A stretch of DNA of 60,637 nt from Sideroxydans sp. (GCA_024636935.1 JAGXGC010000031.1:1-60637), one strand, 5' to 3'. Positions 29,103-38,825 are shown, numbered from the stretch's first letter. Numbers and translations are program-made. Notes: generated by a model not told the origin, from the sequence alone.

Positions 29103-29644
29103 GCGAACACTTCCGCGACACGCAATGTTTTGCCAAACGCATCCTTGGTGGACAAGAGCGGGTCGGCAGTAAGTGGCCATTCGATATTCAAATCGGCATC
29201 ATTCCATAGGATGCACCGTTCATGCTCTGGCGCCCAATAGTCGGTAGCTTTGTACTGCACATCAGCGGAGTCAGATAGGACCAGAAAGCCGTGTGCAAAG
29301 CCTTCTGGTATCCATAACATGCGCTTGTTCTCAGCACTTAGATAGGTGCAGGCAGATTGGCCGAAGGTGGGAGAACTGCTGCGAATATCTACTACCACAT
29401 CGAAAACCTCGCCCGCGGTCACGCGCATCAGCTTTCCTTGTGGCTGCTGCACTTGATAGTGCAAACCGCGAAGTACATTTTTGGCCGAACGTGAGTGATT
29501 ATCTTGCACGAAATGCACTGGACGACCAACAAGCTGCTCGAATTTGCGCTCGTTATAGCTTTCGTAAAAGAAACCGCGCATATCACCATACACATCAGGC
29601 TCGATGATCAGCACTTCCGGGAGGGATGTCGGGATGACCTGCAT
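29099..29644 (-). CDS. rmlC: dTDP-4-dehydrorhamnose 3,5-epimerase
   Basis: RmlC epimerises the 4-keto-6-deoxyglucose sugar at C3 and C5. The 181-aa length is normal. Visible landmarks are PDVYGDMRGFFYESYN, NHSRSAKNVLRGLHYQ (active-site His), KRMLWIPEGFAHGFLVLS and YKATDYWAPEHE. The start follows rmlA by 1 bp and the stop overlaps the rmlD start by 4 bp. Confidence 0.96.
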   Translation of the reverse strand: MQVIPTSLPEVLIIEPDVYGDMRGFFYESYNERKFEQLVGRPVHFVQDNHSRSAKNVLRGLHYQVQQPQGKLMRVTAGEVFDVVVDIRSSSPTFGQSACTYLSAENKRMLWIPEGFAHGFLVLSDSADVQYKATDYWAPEHERCILWNDADLNIEWPLTADPLLSTKDAFGKTLRVAEVFA

Positions 29645-29645
29645 G

Positions 29646-30518
29646 TCAGAACTTCTCTTTCAGTATGGAAAGCAGGTACTGGCCATATCCATTCTTAGCC
29701 AAGGAGAGTGCCAGCGCCTCAAGCTGTTGGCGAGAAATATAGCCGCGACGATATGCGATCTCTTCAGGGCAGGCAATCATTAGTCCTTGGCGCTTTTGCA
29801 GCGTCTGAATAAATAGCGACGCATCCATTAGAGAGTCATGCGTACCGGTATCAAGCCAAGCGCTACCGCGACCGAATACTTGTACATCCAGCCGGTTGCG
29901 TTCCAGATATATCTGGTTAATGGTGGTGATCTCTAGTTCGCCACGTGCTGAGGGCTTGATTGACTTGGCAATACTGATTACTTCATTGTCGTAGAAATAC
30001 AAACCCGTGACTGCGAAATGGGATTTAGGCACAAGCGGCTTCTCTTCGATGCTCAGAGCTCGACCATCATGGTCGAAATCGATCACACCATAGCGCTCTG
30101 GATCGGTCACGCGATAGGCGAAGACAGTTCCTCCATCACTTTTAGAGGCTGCGGCAGATAACAATTCACCAAGCCTATCTGCATAGAAAATATTGTCCCC
30201 GAGAATAAGGGCGCAACTGTCGTTGCCGATGAAAGATTCTCCAATGATGAAAGCCTGGGCCAACCCATCGGGTGAAGGCTGCACTGCATAGGAAAGGTTG
30301 ATGCCCCACTGTTTGCCGTCTCCTAGCAGTTGTTCGAAGCGTGGCGTGTCTTGTGGGGTAGAGATGATCAGAATGTCTCGTATCCCAGCCAACATCAGCG
30401 TGGTCAGCGGGTAGTAGATCATCGGCTTGTCGTAGATGGGTAGTAACTGTTTTGAAACAGGTAGTGTCACCGGATAGAGGCGGGTGCCGGATCCGCCGGC
30501 GAGGACGATGCCTTTCAT
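29646..30518 (-). CDS. rmlA: Glucose-1-phosphate thymidylyltransferase
   Basis: RmlA makes dTDP-glucose from dTTP and glucose-1-phosphate. The 290-aa protein begins [18 protein letters not shown], the nucleotidyl-transfer loop, followed by [17 protein letters not shown] and the metal-binding GDNIFYAD. It overlaps the rmlB end by 4 bp. Confidence 0.96.
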   Translation of the reverse strand: MKGIVLAGGSGTRLYPVTLPVSKQLLPIYDKPMIYYPLTTLMLAGIRDILIISTPQDTPRFEQLLGDGKQWGINLSYAVQPSPDGLAQAFIIGESFIGNDSCALILGDNIFYADRLGELLSAAASKSDGGTVFAYRVTDPERYGVIDFDHDGRALSIEEKPLVPKSHFAVTGLYFYDNEVISIAKSIKPSARGELEITTINQIYLERNRLDVQVFGRGSAWLDTGTHDSLMDASLFIQTLQKRQGLMIACPEEIAYRRGYISRQQLEALALSLAKNGYGQYLLSILKEKF

Positions 30519-31582
30519 GTTGCGCTCCTGTTCGTATAGTTCTGCTGCACCCAGTTTTGGTAGTCACCGCTGGTGACGCCCTGCACCCAATCAGTATTGG
30601 AGAGATACCACTCAACAGTCTTGCGCAGGCCGGTCTCGAAGGTCTCTTGTGGTTTCCAGTCCAGCTTTGTAGCGATCTTGTTAGCGTCGATGGCATAGCG
30701 CTTATCGTGACCGGGGCGGTCTGCGACGTACGTGATGAATTGGCTGTGTGGGGTACCTTGTGGATGCAATTCATCCAAGATGGTGCAGATGGCTTGCACC
30801 ACCTCCAGATTGGTTTTCTCGTTCCAGCCGCCGATGTTGTATGTCTCTCCCGGCGTGCCCCGCGCCAACACCAGTCTCAGCGCACGCGCATGATCATCCA
30901 CATACAACCAGTCGCGAATGTTGTCGCCCTTGCCGTAGATGGGAAGCGGTTTGCCAGCGACCGCGTTCAGGATCACCAGCGGAATCAGCTTCTCGGGGAA
31001 ATGGTAAGGACCGTAGTTGTTGGAACAATTGGTGGTCACCACAGGCAGGCCGTAGGTGTGATGCCATGCACGTACAAGATGATCGCTGGATGCCTTACTG
31101 GCCGAGTAGGGCGAATTGGGCTCGTATGCGGTCGCTTCAGTAAAGAAACCCTCATCGCCCAGGCTGCCATACACCTCGTCTGTAGAAATGTGGTGGAAGC
31201 GGAAGGCTGACTTGGCATCCTCACCCAGACCATTCCAGTAATTCCGCGCCGCTTCAAGCAAGGTATAGGTGCCAACGATGTTGGTTTGAATGAAATCTGC
31301 CGGGCCGCTGATAGAACGATCAACGTGAGATTCAGCGGCCAGATGCATCACCGCATCGGGCTGATGCTGTTTGAAAACACGAGCGACTTCGGCGGCATCA
31401 CAGATATCGACTTGCTCGAAACAGTAGCGTGCATCGTTGGATATGGAAGTCAGTGATTGCAGGTTGCCAGCATAGGTCAGTTTGTCGACGTTAATAACGT
31501 GGCAGTCTGTGTCGTTGATGAATTGACGAATGACCGCTGAACCGATAAATCCGGCGCCGCCGGTGACGAGTATCTTTTTCAT
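30515..31582 (-). CDS. rmlB: dTDP-glucose 4,6-dehydratase
   Basis: RmlB is an extended SDR that converts dTDP-glucose to dTDP-4-keto-6-deoxyglucose. The 355-aa protein begins [18 protein letters not shown], with [28 protein letters not shown] and the catalytic [15 protein letters not shown]. The ATG at 31582 is chosen over one 24 bp upstream because it sits right at the Rossmann strand. First of the rmlBACD set, 32 bp after waaA. Confidence 0.96.
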   Translation of the reverse strand: MKKILVTGGAGFIGSAVIRQFINDTDCHVINVDKLTYAGNLQSLTSISNDARYCFEQVDICDAAEVARVFKQHQPDAVMHLAAESHVDRSISGPADFIQTNIVGTYTLLEAARNYWNGLGEDAKSAFRFHHISTDEVYGSLGDEGFFTEATAYEPNSPYSASKASSDHLVRAWHHTYGLPVVTTNCSNNYGPYHFPEKLIPLVILNAVAGKPLPIYGKGDNIRDWLYVDDHARALRLVLARGTPGETYNIGGWNEKTNLEVVQAICTILDELHPQGTPHSQFITYVADRPGHDKRYAIDANKIATKLDWKPQETFETGLRKTVEWYLSNTDWVQGVTSGDYQNWVQQNYTNRSAT

Positions 31583-31614
31583 ATTATTAATTTTACCGGA
31601 AACCAAATGATCTC

Positions 31615-32889
31615 CTAAGAAAGACGCGGAAGGACGCCATCAACAAACTGGGCTGCACGTTCAGTTGCACCTTGATTGCTACGGACAAAATGCTCACCAC
31701 AGCGTCCCATATCAAGCATGCGCTTTGGGTCTTGTAGCAGCATATTCAATTGTCGCATCAATTCATGGGCATCCTGCACCCGCAAGGCCGCACCATCCTC
31801 TATGGCAAGTTCGGTCGCTTGTGAAAAGTTGAAAGTATGTGGGCCGATAAGCACTGGCTTGCCAGCCGCACAGGCTTCAATCAGATTTTGCCCGCCCAAA
31901 GGTAACAGGCTGCCGCCGATAAAGGCGATATCGCACGCGGCATAGTAGGCGAACAATTCGCCCATGCTGTCTCCCAGAACAATCTGCGTCTCAGGCAAGA
32001 TCGCAACATCCGCACTGCGGCGCTGCATGCGGAAACCTCGCTGCTCAATCATATCGGCCACCTCATTGAAACGCTGGGGATGGCGGGGGACGATTACGGT
32101 GAGTAGATCACTGGCATTGGCTTGATGCAGTGCATCCAGTAATAATGTTTCTTCGCCTTCTCGCGTACTGGCCGCAAGAAAGATCTGCCGCGCTTTGCCG
32201 AAGCTATCGCGTAATGATTTGCCGATTTCCAATTGACTGTCAGGGGGGGGGATATCGAACTTTAGATTACCCATCACAGGTACGGCATGCCCAGATAGCG
32301 AAGAAAGACGCTCAGCGTCGGAATTCGTCTGGGCAGCAATGAGGCTAAGGCCGTGTAGTCCGTCGTGGACCAGACGCGGGAAGCGCGCATATTTACGTGC
32401 CGAATTTTCTGATAAGCGAGCGTTGAGTAGCAAGAGAGGGACTTTCAAACGGCGACTCTCAAAGATCAGGTTGAACCACACCTCGGTCTCCAGCAATACG
32501 CCTACTTGAGGCTGGAAATGTGTCAGGAAGCGGCGCACTGCGAAAGGGTAGTCGTACGGCAGATACACGCGAAGCACGTCATCTCCATACAGTTGTTCAC
32601 TGGCGGCACGGCCAGTGGGCGTCGTGTGCGTAAGTAGAATCTGGTGCCCGGGGTGGCGATCAAGCAGAGATTTGACCAGTGTGGCGGTCGCTCGCGTTTC
32701 GCCGACTGAAACAGTGTGTAGCCAGATTAGGGGTTTGCTGCTTTTGAAATTGTAGTGCCCGAAACGCTCACCAATATGATGTAGATACTCTGGCTGTTTG
32801 CGAGATCGGATTAAAAGGTGAATCAGGATATATGGCAACAGTAGCCAAAGCAGCAAGGTGTAGGTGAGTCGGTTGTCCATCAGCCTCAC
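31615..32889 (-). CDS. waaA: Kdo transferase WaaA
   Basis: WaaA (KdtA) attaches Kdo residues from CMP-Kdo to lipid IVA at the inner membrane. The 424-aa length is typical. It has an N-terminal anchor helix ([18 protein letters not shown]), then [21 protein letters not shown] and later [23 protein letters not shown]. The GTG at 32889 overlaps the previous stop (GTGA) and is preceded by GGAGA at good spacing, so it is preferred over the ATG at 32880. A run of nine Gs (32243-32251, plus strand) lies within the coding region, encoding Pro-Pro-Pro. Confidence 0.95.
   Translation of the reverse strand: MRLMDNRLTYTLLLWLLLPYILIHLLIRSRKQPEYLHHIGERFGHYNFKSSKPLIWLHTVSVGETRATATLVKSLLDRHPGHQILLTHTTPTGRAASEQLYGDDVLRVYLPYDYPFAVRRFLTHFQPQVGVLLETEVWFNLIFESRRLKVPLLLLNARLSENSARKYARFPRLVHDGLHGLSLIAAQTNSDAERLSSLSGHAVPVMGNLKFDIPPPDSQLEIGKSLRDSFGKARQIFLAASTREGEETLLLDALHQANASDLLTVIVPRHPQRFNEVADMIEQRGFRMQRRSADVAILPETQIVLGDSMGELFAYYAACDIAFIGGSLLPLGGQNLIEACAAGKPVLIGPHTFNFSQATELAIEDGAALRVQDAHELMRQLNMLLQDPKRMLDMGRCGEHFVRSNQGATERAAQFVDGVLPRLS
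32243..32251. repeat. G9 homopolymer inside waaA
   Basis: Nine consecutive G (C9 on the coding strand) within waaA, read as three Pro codons. Such tracts slip during replication; because waaA is essential in most Gram-negatives, switching here would rarely be tolerated. Confidence 0.9.
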
Positions 32890-33938
32890 GAGATGTCTCC
32901 AAGTGCGCGCGCAAGCTGCTGCATTACTTCATCGACCTCAATTAGGGCCATCGCGCCAGAGTGATGGACGCGAGTGTTCCATGGCAGCTCTTCGGGTCTC
33001 TGGCTAAGGAAATTGCGAACTGCTTCCGCATAATGATCCACGCAATATTCCGTACGTTGATATGGGCCGGTGAGGCTGATGGGTGCGACGGCATAGAGAC
33101 CAACTACAGGCGTATCGACAGCGCGTGCCAAATGTACTGCGGCGGTATCTGGTGCAATCAGGACGCTCGCCTGTTCAATCACAGCTGCAAGTTGTTTGGG
33201 GGAGGTTTGGCCACACAGGTTCAGTGCGTGAGAAGGGGAAACCTGTGCCAATTGTTCACATAGTGCATGCTCGGCAGGTGTATTTCCGCCTGTAAGAACG
33301 ATGCCGCAATCAAAAAATTTGACTGCCAAATCGATCACTTTGGTATAGCGTTGAGGCAACCAGTTCCGCTCTGATTTGCTGGAAGCTGGGTGCAATGCTA
33401 GTAGCGGGCGCGGGAGGTTTTCCAACCGTTGTTTTGCCCACGCTTGGTCAACGTCGCTGATGGGTAGATTCCATTCTGCAGTGGCAAGTTTTCCTGTCAG
33501 ACTGCTGATGAATGCAAGGAAGCTGTCAACAAGATGGTTATCTTTAAAGGGAATGGCCCGATTGCAGAACAGCCATTGCAGTTCACGTGCACGGGTGCGG
33601 TCAAAGCCGATTTTGAGCGGGGAGCGCAGTGCGGGGTAAAGTAAATTAATGCGAAGGTTGGCTTGCATCGCTAATACAGCATCAAAACGGAATCCGCGGA
33701 ACTTCCGGTAGAAGGCGCGGTAGTCTGAAATTGTGCGGGGTTTATCCATTACGATGAAGTTCACGCCTGCCATCCCATCCAGCAATGCAAAGGCTGGCGG
33801 ACTGGTGATCCAAGTGATGCTTGCCCCAGGTAGTTCGCGGTGTAGCGCTTGCACAGCAGCTGAAACCATGACGATATCGCCTAGCGCCGAGAAGCGAACG
33901 ATGGCGATATGGGGAGAAGATGCAGAAGAATCGGTCAT
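32886..33938 (-). CDS. waaC: ADP-heptose:LPS heptosyltransferase I-like (GT9)
   Basis: A 350-aa GT9 protein that most likely adds the first heptose of the LPS inner core to Kdo. Landmarks: IAIVRFSALGDIVMVSAAVQALHR, QANLRINLLY, LHPASSKSERNWLP and the donor-binding VLIAPDTAAVHLARAVDTPVVGLYA. RfaF (heptosyltransferase II) is an alternative, but the direct overlap with waaA and the N-terminal pattern favour WaaC. It heads the leftward waaC-waaA-rmlBACD unit. Confidence 0.85.
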   Translation of the reverse strand: MTDSSASSPHIAIVRFSALGDIVMVSAAVQALHRELPGASITWITSPPAFALLDGMAGVNFIVMDKPRTISDYRAFYRKFRGFRFDAVLAMQANLRINLLYPALRSPLKIGFDRTRARELQWLFCNRAIPFKDNHLVDSFLAFISSLTGKLATAEWNLPISDVDQAWAKQRLENLPRPLLALHPASSKSERNWLPQRYTKVIDLAVKFFDCGIVLTGGNTPAEHALCEQLAQVSPSHALNLCGQTSPKQLAAVIEQASVLIAPDTAAVHLARAVDTPVVGLYAVAPISLTGPYQRTEYCVDHYAEAVRNFLSQRPEELPWNTRVHHSGAMALIEVDEVMQQLARALGDIS

Positions 33939-33993
33939 GGAACTTTGTGAAGTGTGCAGAAGTGCATTGTAGCCAAATCAACTGTCGAGTGGC

Positions 33994-34046
33994 TTGACAT
34001 GACAGGTCGACGCCTGCTGTAATGTGCGTTCAACTATTGAACGCAC
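33994..34046 (+). promoter_or_regulatory. Consensus promoter joined to a perfect palindromic operator
   Basis: TTGACA (33994-33999) and TGTAAT (34018-34023) are 18 bp apart. Immediately after the -10 box lies a perfect dyad: GTGCGTTCAA (34024-34033), 3 bp, TTGAACGCAC (34037-34046). The MarR-type gene starts 5 bp after it, leaving no room for a Shine-Dalgarno outside the dyad. The expected transcription start falls inside the dyad, so a dimer bound there would block transcription; autorepression by the MarR protein is the obvious reading (inference). Confidence 0.8.
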
Positions 34047-34051
34047 AAACC

Positions 34052-34399
34052 ATGCGAGATGAAAGTACACATTACACCCTGCTTAAGGCCTTAGAAGAAA
34101 ATCCTGGGCTTTCTCAACGTGAGCTTGCTAAACGGCTTGGTGTAAGTCTAGGCAAAGTGAATTATTGCCTTGGAGCCCTTGTCGAGAAGGGTAGCCTTAA
34201 GATGGATAACTTTCGTAAAAGTGATAACAAGTTGGCTTACGCCTACTTGCTCACCCCGCGTGGCATCGAACAGAAAGCGCGCATGACAGTTGAATTCCTA
34301 CAGGTCAAGATGAACGAATACGAGCGACTGAAAGGTGAGATTGAAGAGTTGCGCCGCGAAGTAGAACAGAAGGGGTTGTTGGAAAAAAATCTTGGATAA
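34052..34399 (+). CDS. MarR-family EPS-associated transcriptional regulator
   Basis: A 115-aa winged-helix protein of the MarR-like EPS-associated type, found at the head of exopolysaccharide loci. Visible are the HTH ([27 protein letters not shown]), the wing ([20 protein letters not shown]) and a C-terminal helical coiled coil ([18 protein letters not shown]) for dimerisation. The ATG at 34052 lies just after a perfect palindrome. Downstream lie a collapsed manC/fcl remnant and then the polysaccharide genes, so it probably controlled those. Confidence 0.9.
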   Translation: MRDESTHYTLLKALEENPGLSQRELAKRLGVSLGKVNYCLGALVEKGSLKMDNFRKSDNKLAYAYLLTPRGIEQKARMTVEFLQVKMNEYERLKGEIEELRREVEQKGLLEKNLG

Positions 34400-34400
34400 A

Positions 34401-34446
34401 GTGCATGCAGTGATACTCGCAGGCGGCAGTGGAAGCCGTTTAAAAA
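34401..34446 (+). pseudogene. N-terminal remnant of manC
   Basis: Starting with GTG at 34401, one base after the regulator's stop, the reading frame gives [14 protein letters not shown], the exact N-terminal nucleotidyl-transfer loop of mannose-1-phosphate guanylyltransferase (compare the intact gene at 55450, [16 protein letters not shown]). The match stops after about 14 codons, where sequence from the middle of an fcl gene takes over. Confidence 0.8.
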
Positions 34447-34448
34447 GT

Positions 34449-35057
34449 GACCGCAGCCAATCAAGGAAGACTATCTTCTGACCAGTCCAGTGTAGCCAAC
34501 GAATCGTTCTTATGATTAGGCGAAGATCGCAGGGGTTGAGATGTGTCATGCCTATAACCGCAATACGGCAATAAGTACATGGCTGCCATACCGACAAATC
34601 TGTATGGCCCCAACGACAACTACGACATGAATAACTCCCATGTCCTACCGGCACTGATGCGCAAGATGCATGAAGCGAAGCAGGGATGTGCAAAGGAAGT
34701 GCTGGTGCGGGGCACAGGTACGCCTAAGCGTGAGCTCCATTACAACGATGACATGGCAGATGCCTGTCTGTATTTGCTGGAGCAGTCAGAAGACAAACTC
34801 AAGAGACTGTTCAATGACGAGAAGCCCCCCTAGTGAACGTAAGTTGCGGAGAAGACCTGGCCTCCGCGAACTGGCCGAGCTGGTGAAGGACGTCGTGGGC
34901 TTCTGAGGTCGCTGACCTTCAATACATGCAAGCCGGCGGAGCCATGCGCAAACTGATGGATGTGTCGCGTATGGCTGAATTGGGCTGGACACGGAAGATG
35001 CAGTTGAAGGACGGCATCGAATTGTCGTATCGGGACATGCTGAGCAGGATTTGCTAG
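34449..35057 (+). pseudogene. Degraded 3' part of a GDP-L-fucose synthase gene
   Basis: This stretch is homologous to the second half of fcl at 59368-60333 (from about codon 115 to the stop). The best-kept part, 34579-34833, reads [20 protein letters not shown] and continues through [20 protein letters not shown], against [20 protein letters not shown] in the intact gene. Upstream of it several short indels break the frame (34470-34570); after 34830 a 1-nt shift and deletions break it again, with LMDVSRMAELGW and a final LSRIC-stop still recognisable. It is non-functional. Together with the manC remnant it marks a deletion of about 4 kb between the two genes. Confidence 0.85.
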
Positions 35058-35125
35058 TCATGTCGTATCTCATCTGTGGCGCGCTATGCGGCACATGCTT
35101 ATGCAAGTAATATAAATATCGCCAG

Positions 35126-36907
35126 ATGGAATTTCTCTTTAAATTTTTTGGCTATTGGCGGCTGGCAGGTTTGGCGGGCGCTATCTTTGTGGGAGCGATT
35201 CTGGATCTGGCCGGAATTGCCCTTTTGTTCCCATATATCGAGCTTGCAGCCAGTCCGGAAAGATTCATCGAAAAGTTCGACTCACAGGGTTATCTGGAGG
35301 CTTTGGAGATACAAAATCACTTTCAGCTGCTGTTGCTGGCCGGTGCGGCTTTGATACTGTTTTATACAATCAAGGTCTGTGTCGTATACCTACTCAATAG
35401 ATATCAGTTCAGGGCGGTTGCAGATATGACTTACCGCCTGTCTGAAGCCATGTACGAACGCATGCTTCGATGTCGCTACAACGCATTTCAGCAGTTCCCT
35501 GCATCGCAATTGGTCGGTGTGGTCTATAACAACCCCATTCATGCGGGCATCTGTATCACTTCTATTGCGACGATAGTCAATGATGCCCTGTTTCTTTTAA
35601 TGCTCCTGCTCATTGCGGTCTGGCTGAGTCCTCAATTCGCTCTTGCAGGGTTTGTGGTTATAGTACTTATAGGGGCAGCACTCCATACGACAGTGGTGCG
35701 CCGGACACAGGAATGCGGCAGGCAACAAGCGTTGGTAGAAGACGAAAAGCATAAGCTGGCATTTGCCACCATCTCGGCAATAAAGGATATTAAAGTGATG
35801 GGAATAGAGGGGCGCCTCTTGATGGAGAATGCCGTTATCTCCAAGCAATACTATTCCACCACTTGGCAATTTAATCTGCTGGGCTCGCTGCCCAAAGTTG
35901 CCATCGAATACTTAATCCTGCTTGCGATGACCATAGGGATTATGGTGCTGGTGGCGACAAGGGAAGATGCTGTAATGCAACTACCACTTATCGGCGCGGC
36001 AATTGCCGCTGCAATGAGAACCTTACCCTCTTTTAACCGATTGATCACCGCATTCGGAACTTTTAAATTTTATAGGCCGTTCATTGCCAAAATCATCGAT
36101 TTCTATGACAAGACCGCGGCCTTTGAAGTAAATGTGACCGAGAGTCACCTTAAATTCGAACGGTGTCTGGAGATAAGGAATCTGTCATTTTCGTACGGCG
36201 ATAAACGCGTCCTAGAGGATGTCTCAATATCGATATCCAAGGGCCAGTCTGTCGGCATAGTGGGGATGTCGGGAGCAGGCAAGAGTACCTTGCTTGATCT
36301 GATATCGGGCATTCAAGAGAAAAAAGGTGGAGAGTTTTTGCTTGATGGAGAGCAGGTCGACCCATTCTGGACGAACGCGATACGGCGCATGCTGGGCTAT
36401 GTCCCGCAGGCTATCGCTCTGGTGGATGATTCTATCGCTTTTAACATAGCGTTTAGTCACGACTGGGATGAGAGCAGGTTGGGAAAGGCATTGAAGGTAG
36501 CCAATCTGATTGAATTCGTGGATCAGCTACCGGAACGGGAACGGACGCGTGTCGGTGAAAATGGCATACGCCTTTCCGGCGGGCAGCGGCAAAGGATTGG
36601 AATTGCTAGGGCGTTGTACAAGGATCCGGAGATACTGATCTTTGATGAAGCCACCAGTGCGGTGGATAACATAACTGAGCGTGAATTGACGGAAGAAGTC
36701 GGCAGGCTTTCGGGCATAAAAACGCTGATAATCGTTGCCCATCGGTTGTCGACTATCCGGAACTGTGACCGGATTTATGTCTTGAACCGTGGCAGGAATG
36801 CAGGGGCGGGCACCTATCAGGAATTGTTGCAGTGCAATGCACTTTTTCAGCAAATGCATAAACAGCAGACAACGGAAAAGGGCAGTGAAGAGGGGGGGGT
36901 ATTGTGA
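35126..36907 (+). CDS. ABC transporter with fused membrane and ATPase domains (flippase-like)
   Basis: A 593-aa half-transporter of the MsbA/PglK type. Residues about 1-300 hold six membrane helices (AIFVGAILDLAGIALLFPYIEL first), and the C-terminal ATPase has Walker A GMSGAGKST (about 379), signature LSGGQRQRIGIARAL (about 480), Walker B ILIFDEATSAVD (about 504) and the H-loop His. Such proteins flip lipid-linked oligosaccharides. No Wzx-type flippase is seen in the locus, so this is the likely one. No good Shine-Dalgarno precedes the ATG. The gene ends in a G8 tract next to the start of the acyltransferase gene. Confidence 0.9.
   Translation: MEFLFKFFGYWRLAGLAGAIFVGAILDLAGIALLFPYIELAASPERFIEKFDSQGYLEALEIQNHFQLLLLAGAALILFYTIKVCVVYLLNRYQFRAVADMTYRLSEAMYERMLRCRYNAFQQFPASQLVGVVYNNPIHAGICITSIATIVNDALFLLMLLLIAVWLSPQFALAGFVVIVLIGAALHTTVVRRTQECGRQQALVEDEKHKLAFATISAIKDIKVMGIEGRLLMENAVISKQYYSTTWQFNLLGSLPKVAIEYLILLAMTIGIMVLVATREDAVMQLPLIGAAIAAAMRTLPSFNRLITAFGTFKFYRPFIAKIIDFYDKTAAFEVNVTESHLKFERCLEIRNLSFSYGDKRVLEDVSISISKGQSVGIVGMSGAGKSTLLDLISGIQEKKGGEFLLDGEQVDPFWTNAIRRMLGYVPQAIALVDDSIAFNIAFSHDWDESRLGKALKVANLIEFVDQLPERERTRVGENGIRLSGGQRQRIGIARALYKDPEILIFDEATSAVDNITERELTEEVGRLSGIKTLIIVAHRLSTIRNCDRIYVLNRGRNAGAGTYQELLQCNALFQQMHKQQTTEKGSEEGGVL
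36892..36899. repeat. G8 tract at the ABC transporter/acyltransferase junction
   Basis: Eight Gs encode the Gly-Gly end of the ABC transporter and also form the Shine-Dalgarno region of the acyltransferase GTG start at 36904. A slip would alter the last residues and the overlap, and could affect coupled translation. Confidence 0.85.
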
Positions 36908-38094
36908 ATCCGCAATATTCAAGTTTGGGCCTTTCGTATGCGGCTTTTTCCAACCTGAATACCGTCCGTGCGCTATCCGGTATGGTGGTGGTCTTTTCGC
37001 ACTTTTTTCAGTTGTACATCATGCCGGTGGCAGGGCGGACAGCTTTTGTCGATCTTGCAATCTCTTTGGCCGAATATGCAGTCATTGCATTCTTTGTGCT
37101 TAGTGGATTCCTTATATCGCTGAGCGTAGAGCGAAACATCTGTCGGCACGGTCGTTTTATATGGCGTGAATATCTGCTGTCACGTGTGGCTAGGATATAT
37201 CCGGCTTTGATCGCTTCAGTTCTGCTTTGCCTCGCACTTTACGGCATATCGTTTCTGCTGGGGCTAGACGGAGTTGGCGCATTGACGCGCGCTTCTGATG
37301 CCTACCCGGCATCACGAACGGAGTTCTCCTTGAGCTTGGACGAGGTGTTGTTTACTTTGATACAGACATATGCGTTCGCTCCGGGCGGATACCTTTCGGT
37401 CAATGGGCCCCTCTGGACCCTAAGCTATGAAGTCGGATTTTATTTGGTTGCAGGTCTATTGATGACGATGGCGCGAGGGACGGGGACGGACAGGGTATTT
37501 TCGGCAGTGCTTCTCCTGCTTGTGGCCGTAGTCGCGGTCAGAATGGAGAAGCATTTGTTCTTGCATTACGGGTCGATCTGGATGCTGGGAGTATTTATGT
37601 TCTTTCTGCTAAAGCAGCGAGCCAGTCTCAAAGTTGGTGCGACGGGTGCGTCAGCGAGCCTGCATTTTTGGCGTGTTGCCTCGCCAACATGGGCGGGCAT
37701 TCTGATCTTTGTATTTCTGTTCTTACCGAATGCACTGCTGGAAATGGCTATAGGGGGCGGCATGTTTATCCATGATTTTCTGGCGGCACTGTCGATCGTT
37801 GTGGCTATGTACGTTCTTTCTTGCACACGACTGGCGATGAATGGTCACTTGGCAAAGATGGCTGGTTCAACATACACGCTCTACCTCTTCCACTTCCCGC
37901 TTATGCTGTTTTTCTATGCGGTAATCCGAGACGTATATGATCGATCACCTACGCAATATTTTGCCGCAGCATTTGTATTGACGCTGACTATATTGTGTAT
38001 CTCCCATTATTCAGCGAGGCTACTGGAGGATCGAAGGCTGTGGGAGTCTCTATACGCCAGGTGGCGTGGTGAATATCAAGAATCGAGCAGATGA
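36904..38094 (+). CDS. Acyltransferase family 3 membrane protein
   Basis: A 396-aa integral-membrane acyltransferase (OafA/YrhL type), probably adding O-acetyl groups to the polysaccharide. It has about ten membrane helices, the N-terminal LNTVRALSGMVVVFSHF motif with the conserved Arg-x10-His pattern, VLSGFLISLSVERN and the YLFHFPLMLFFYAV helix. The start is GTG at 36904, overlapping the ABC gene by 4 bp. The acetylated sugar is not known; sialic acid or another residue of the unit are candidates. Confidence 0.92.
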   Translation: MNPQYSSLGLSYAAFSNLNTVRALSGMVVVFSHFFQLYIMPVAGRTAFVDLAISLAEYAVIAFFVLSGFLISLSVERNICRHGRFIWREYLLSRVARIYPALIASVLLCLALYGISFLLGLDGVGALTRASDAYPASRTEFSLSLDEVLFTLIQTYAFAPGGYLSVNGPLWTLSYEVGFYLVAGLLMTMARGTGTDRVFSAVLLLLVAVVAVRMEKHLFLHYGSIWMLGVFMFFLLKQRASLKVGATGASASLHFWRVASPTWAGILIFVFLFLPNALLEMAIGGGMFIHDFLAALSIVVAMYVLSCTRLAMNGHLAKMAGSTYTLYLFHFPLMLFFYAVIRDVYDRSPTQYFAAAFVLTLTILCISHYSARLLEDRRLWESLYARWRGEYQESSR

Positions 38095-38825
38095 TATGGT
38101 TAAAGTCCAAAATGGGATTACAGATGACTTTTGATAACAGGCCAGTATTGGCACTAGTGCCGGCACGAGGCGGGTCAAAAGGCGTTCCAAGGAAGAATAT
38201 GCGGGTGATCATGGGCAAGCCTTTGCTGTCACACACTGTGCAGGCTGCGTTCGAATCGGAAGTCGTCGACGCGGTTTATGTATCCTCGGATGATGAGGAA
38301 ATCCTTGGACTTGCTCATGCAGCCGGAGCGGTGGCGTTGAGGCGTTCGGCCGCCGCCGCGTCTGATATGGCTACGGCGACTTCGGTCGTGTTTGATTTCA
38401 TCAGCCAGTTGTCGCCAGAGTTGCTGGAAAAGGATCCTTTCATCGTGTACCTGCAGCCTACGTCACCGCTCAGAACTGGCGCTCATATCGACGGTGCATT
38501 CAGCAGTATGGCCGCTAGAAATGGCTCGACCAGCTTAAGTGTGGTTCTGCTCAGGCGGTCACCCTATAAATCTTTCTTGCTGACTGAGGCGGGCTTTCTG
38601 CAATCACTGTTTGATGAATCGCTATCCAATGCTAATCGACAGGCTTTGCTCGAGACCTATTATCCGAATGGTGCCCTCTATATCTTTTCGTTAGCAGATT
38701 TCATGGAGAAGGGCGGCTTCCCTTCAAACGGGAGTGTGCCATACATCATGTCTGAGAAAGAAAGCATCGATATCGACAGCGAAGACGATATCGCACTACT
38801 GGAATCTATATGGCTACAGAACTAA
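38091..38825 (+). CDS. neuA: CMP-sialic acid (acylneuraminate) cytidylyltransferase
   Basis: NeuA activates sialic acid with CTP to give CMP-sialic acid. The 244-aa protein has the nucleotide loop ALVPARGGSKGVPRKNM and the sugar-binding PTSPLRTGAHIDGAF, plus MSEKESIDIDSEDDIAL near the C-terminus, all typical. A CMP-legionaminate or pseudaminate role is possible by sequence alone, but the next two genes are of the Neu5Ac type. The start may be ATG 38091 (ATGA overlap with the acyltransferase) or ATG 38124, which places fewer residues before the conserved loop. It overlaps neuB by 16 bp. Confidence 0.88.
   Translation: MIWLKSKMGLQMTFDNRPVLALVPARGGSKGVPRKNMRVIMGKPLLSHTVQAAFESEVVDAVYVSSDDEEILGLAHAAGAVALRRSAAAASDMATATSVVFDFISQLSPELLEKDPFIVYLQPTSPLRTGAHIDGAFSSMAARNGSTSLSVVLLRRSPYKSFLLTEAGFLQSLFDESLSNANRQALLETYYPNGALYIFSLADFMEKGGFPSNGSVPYIMSEKESIDIDSEDDIALLESIWLQN

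Noticed and set aside
32243..32251. G9 tract in waaA as a phase switch
   Set aside because: waaA is normally essential and the tract encodes three Pro in frame; frameshifts would be lethal in most cells. Kept only as a repeat.
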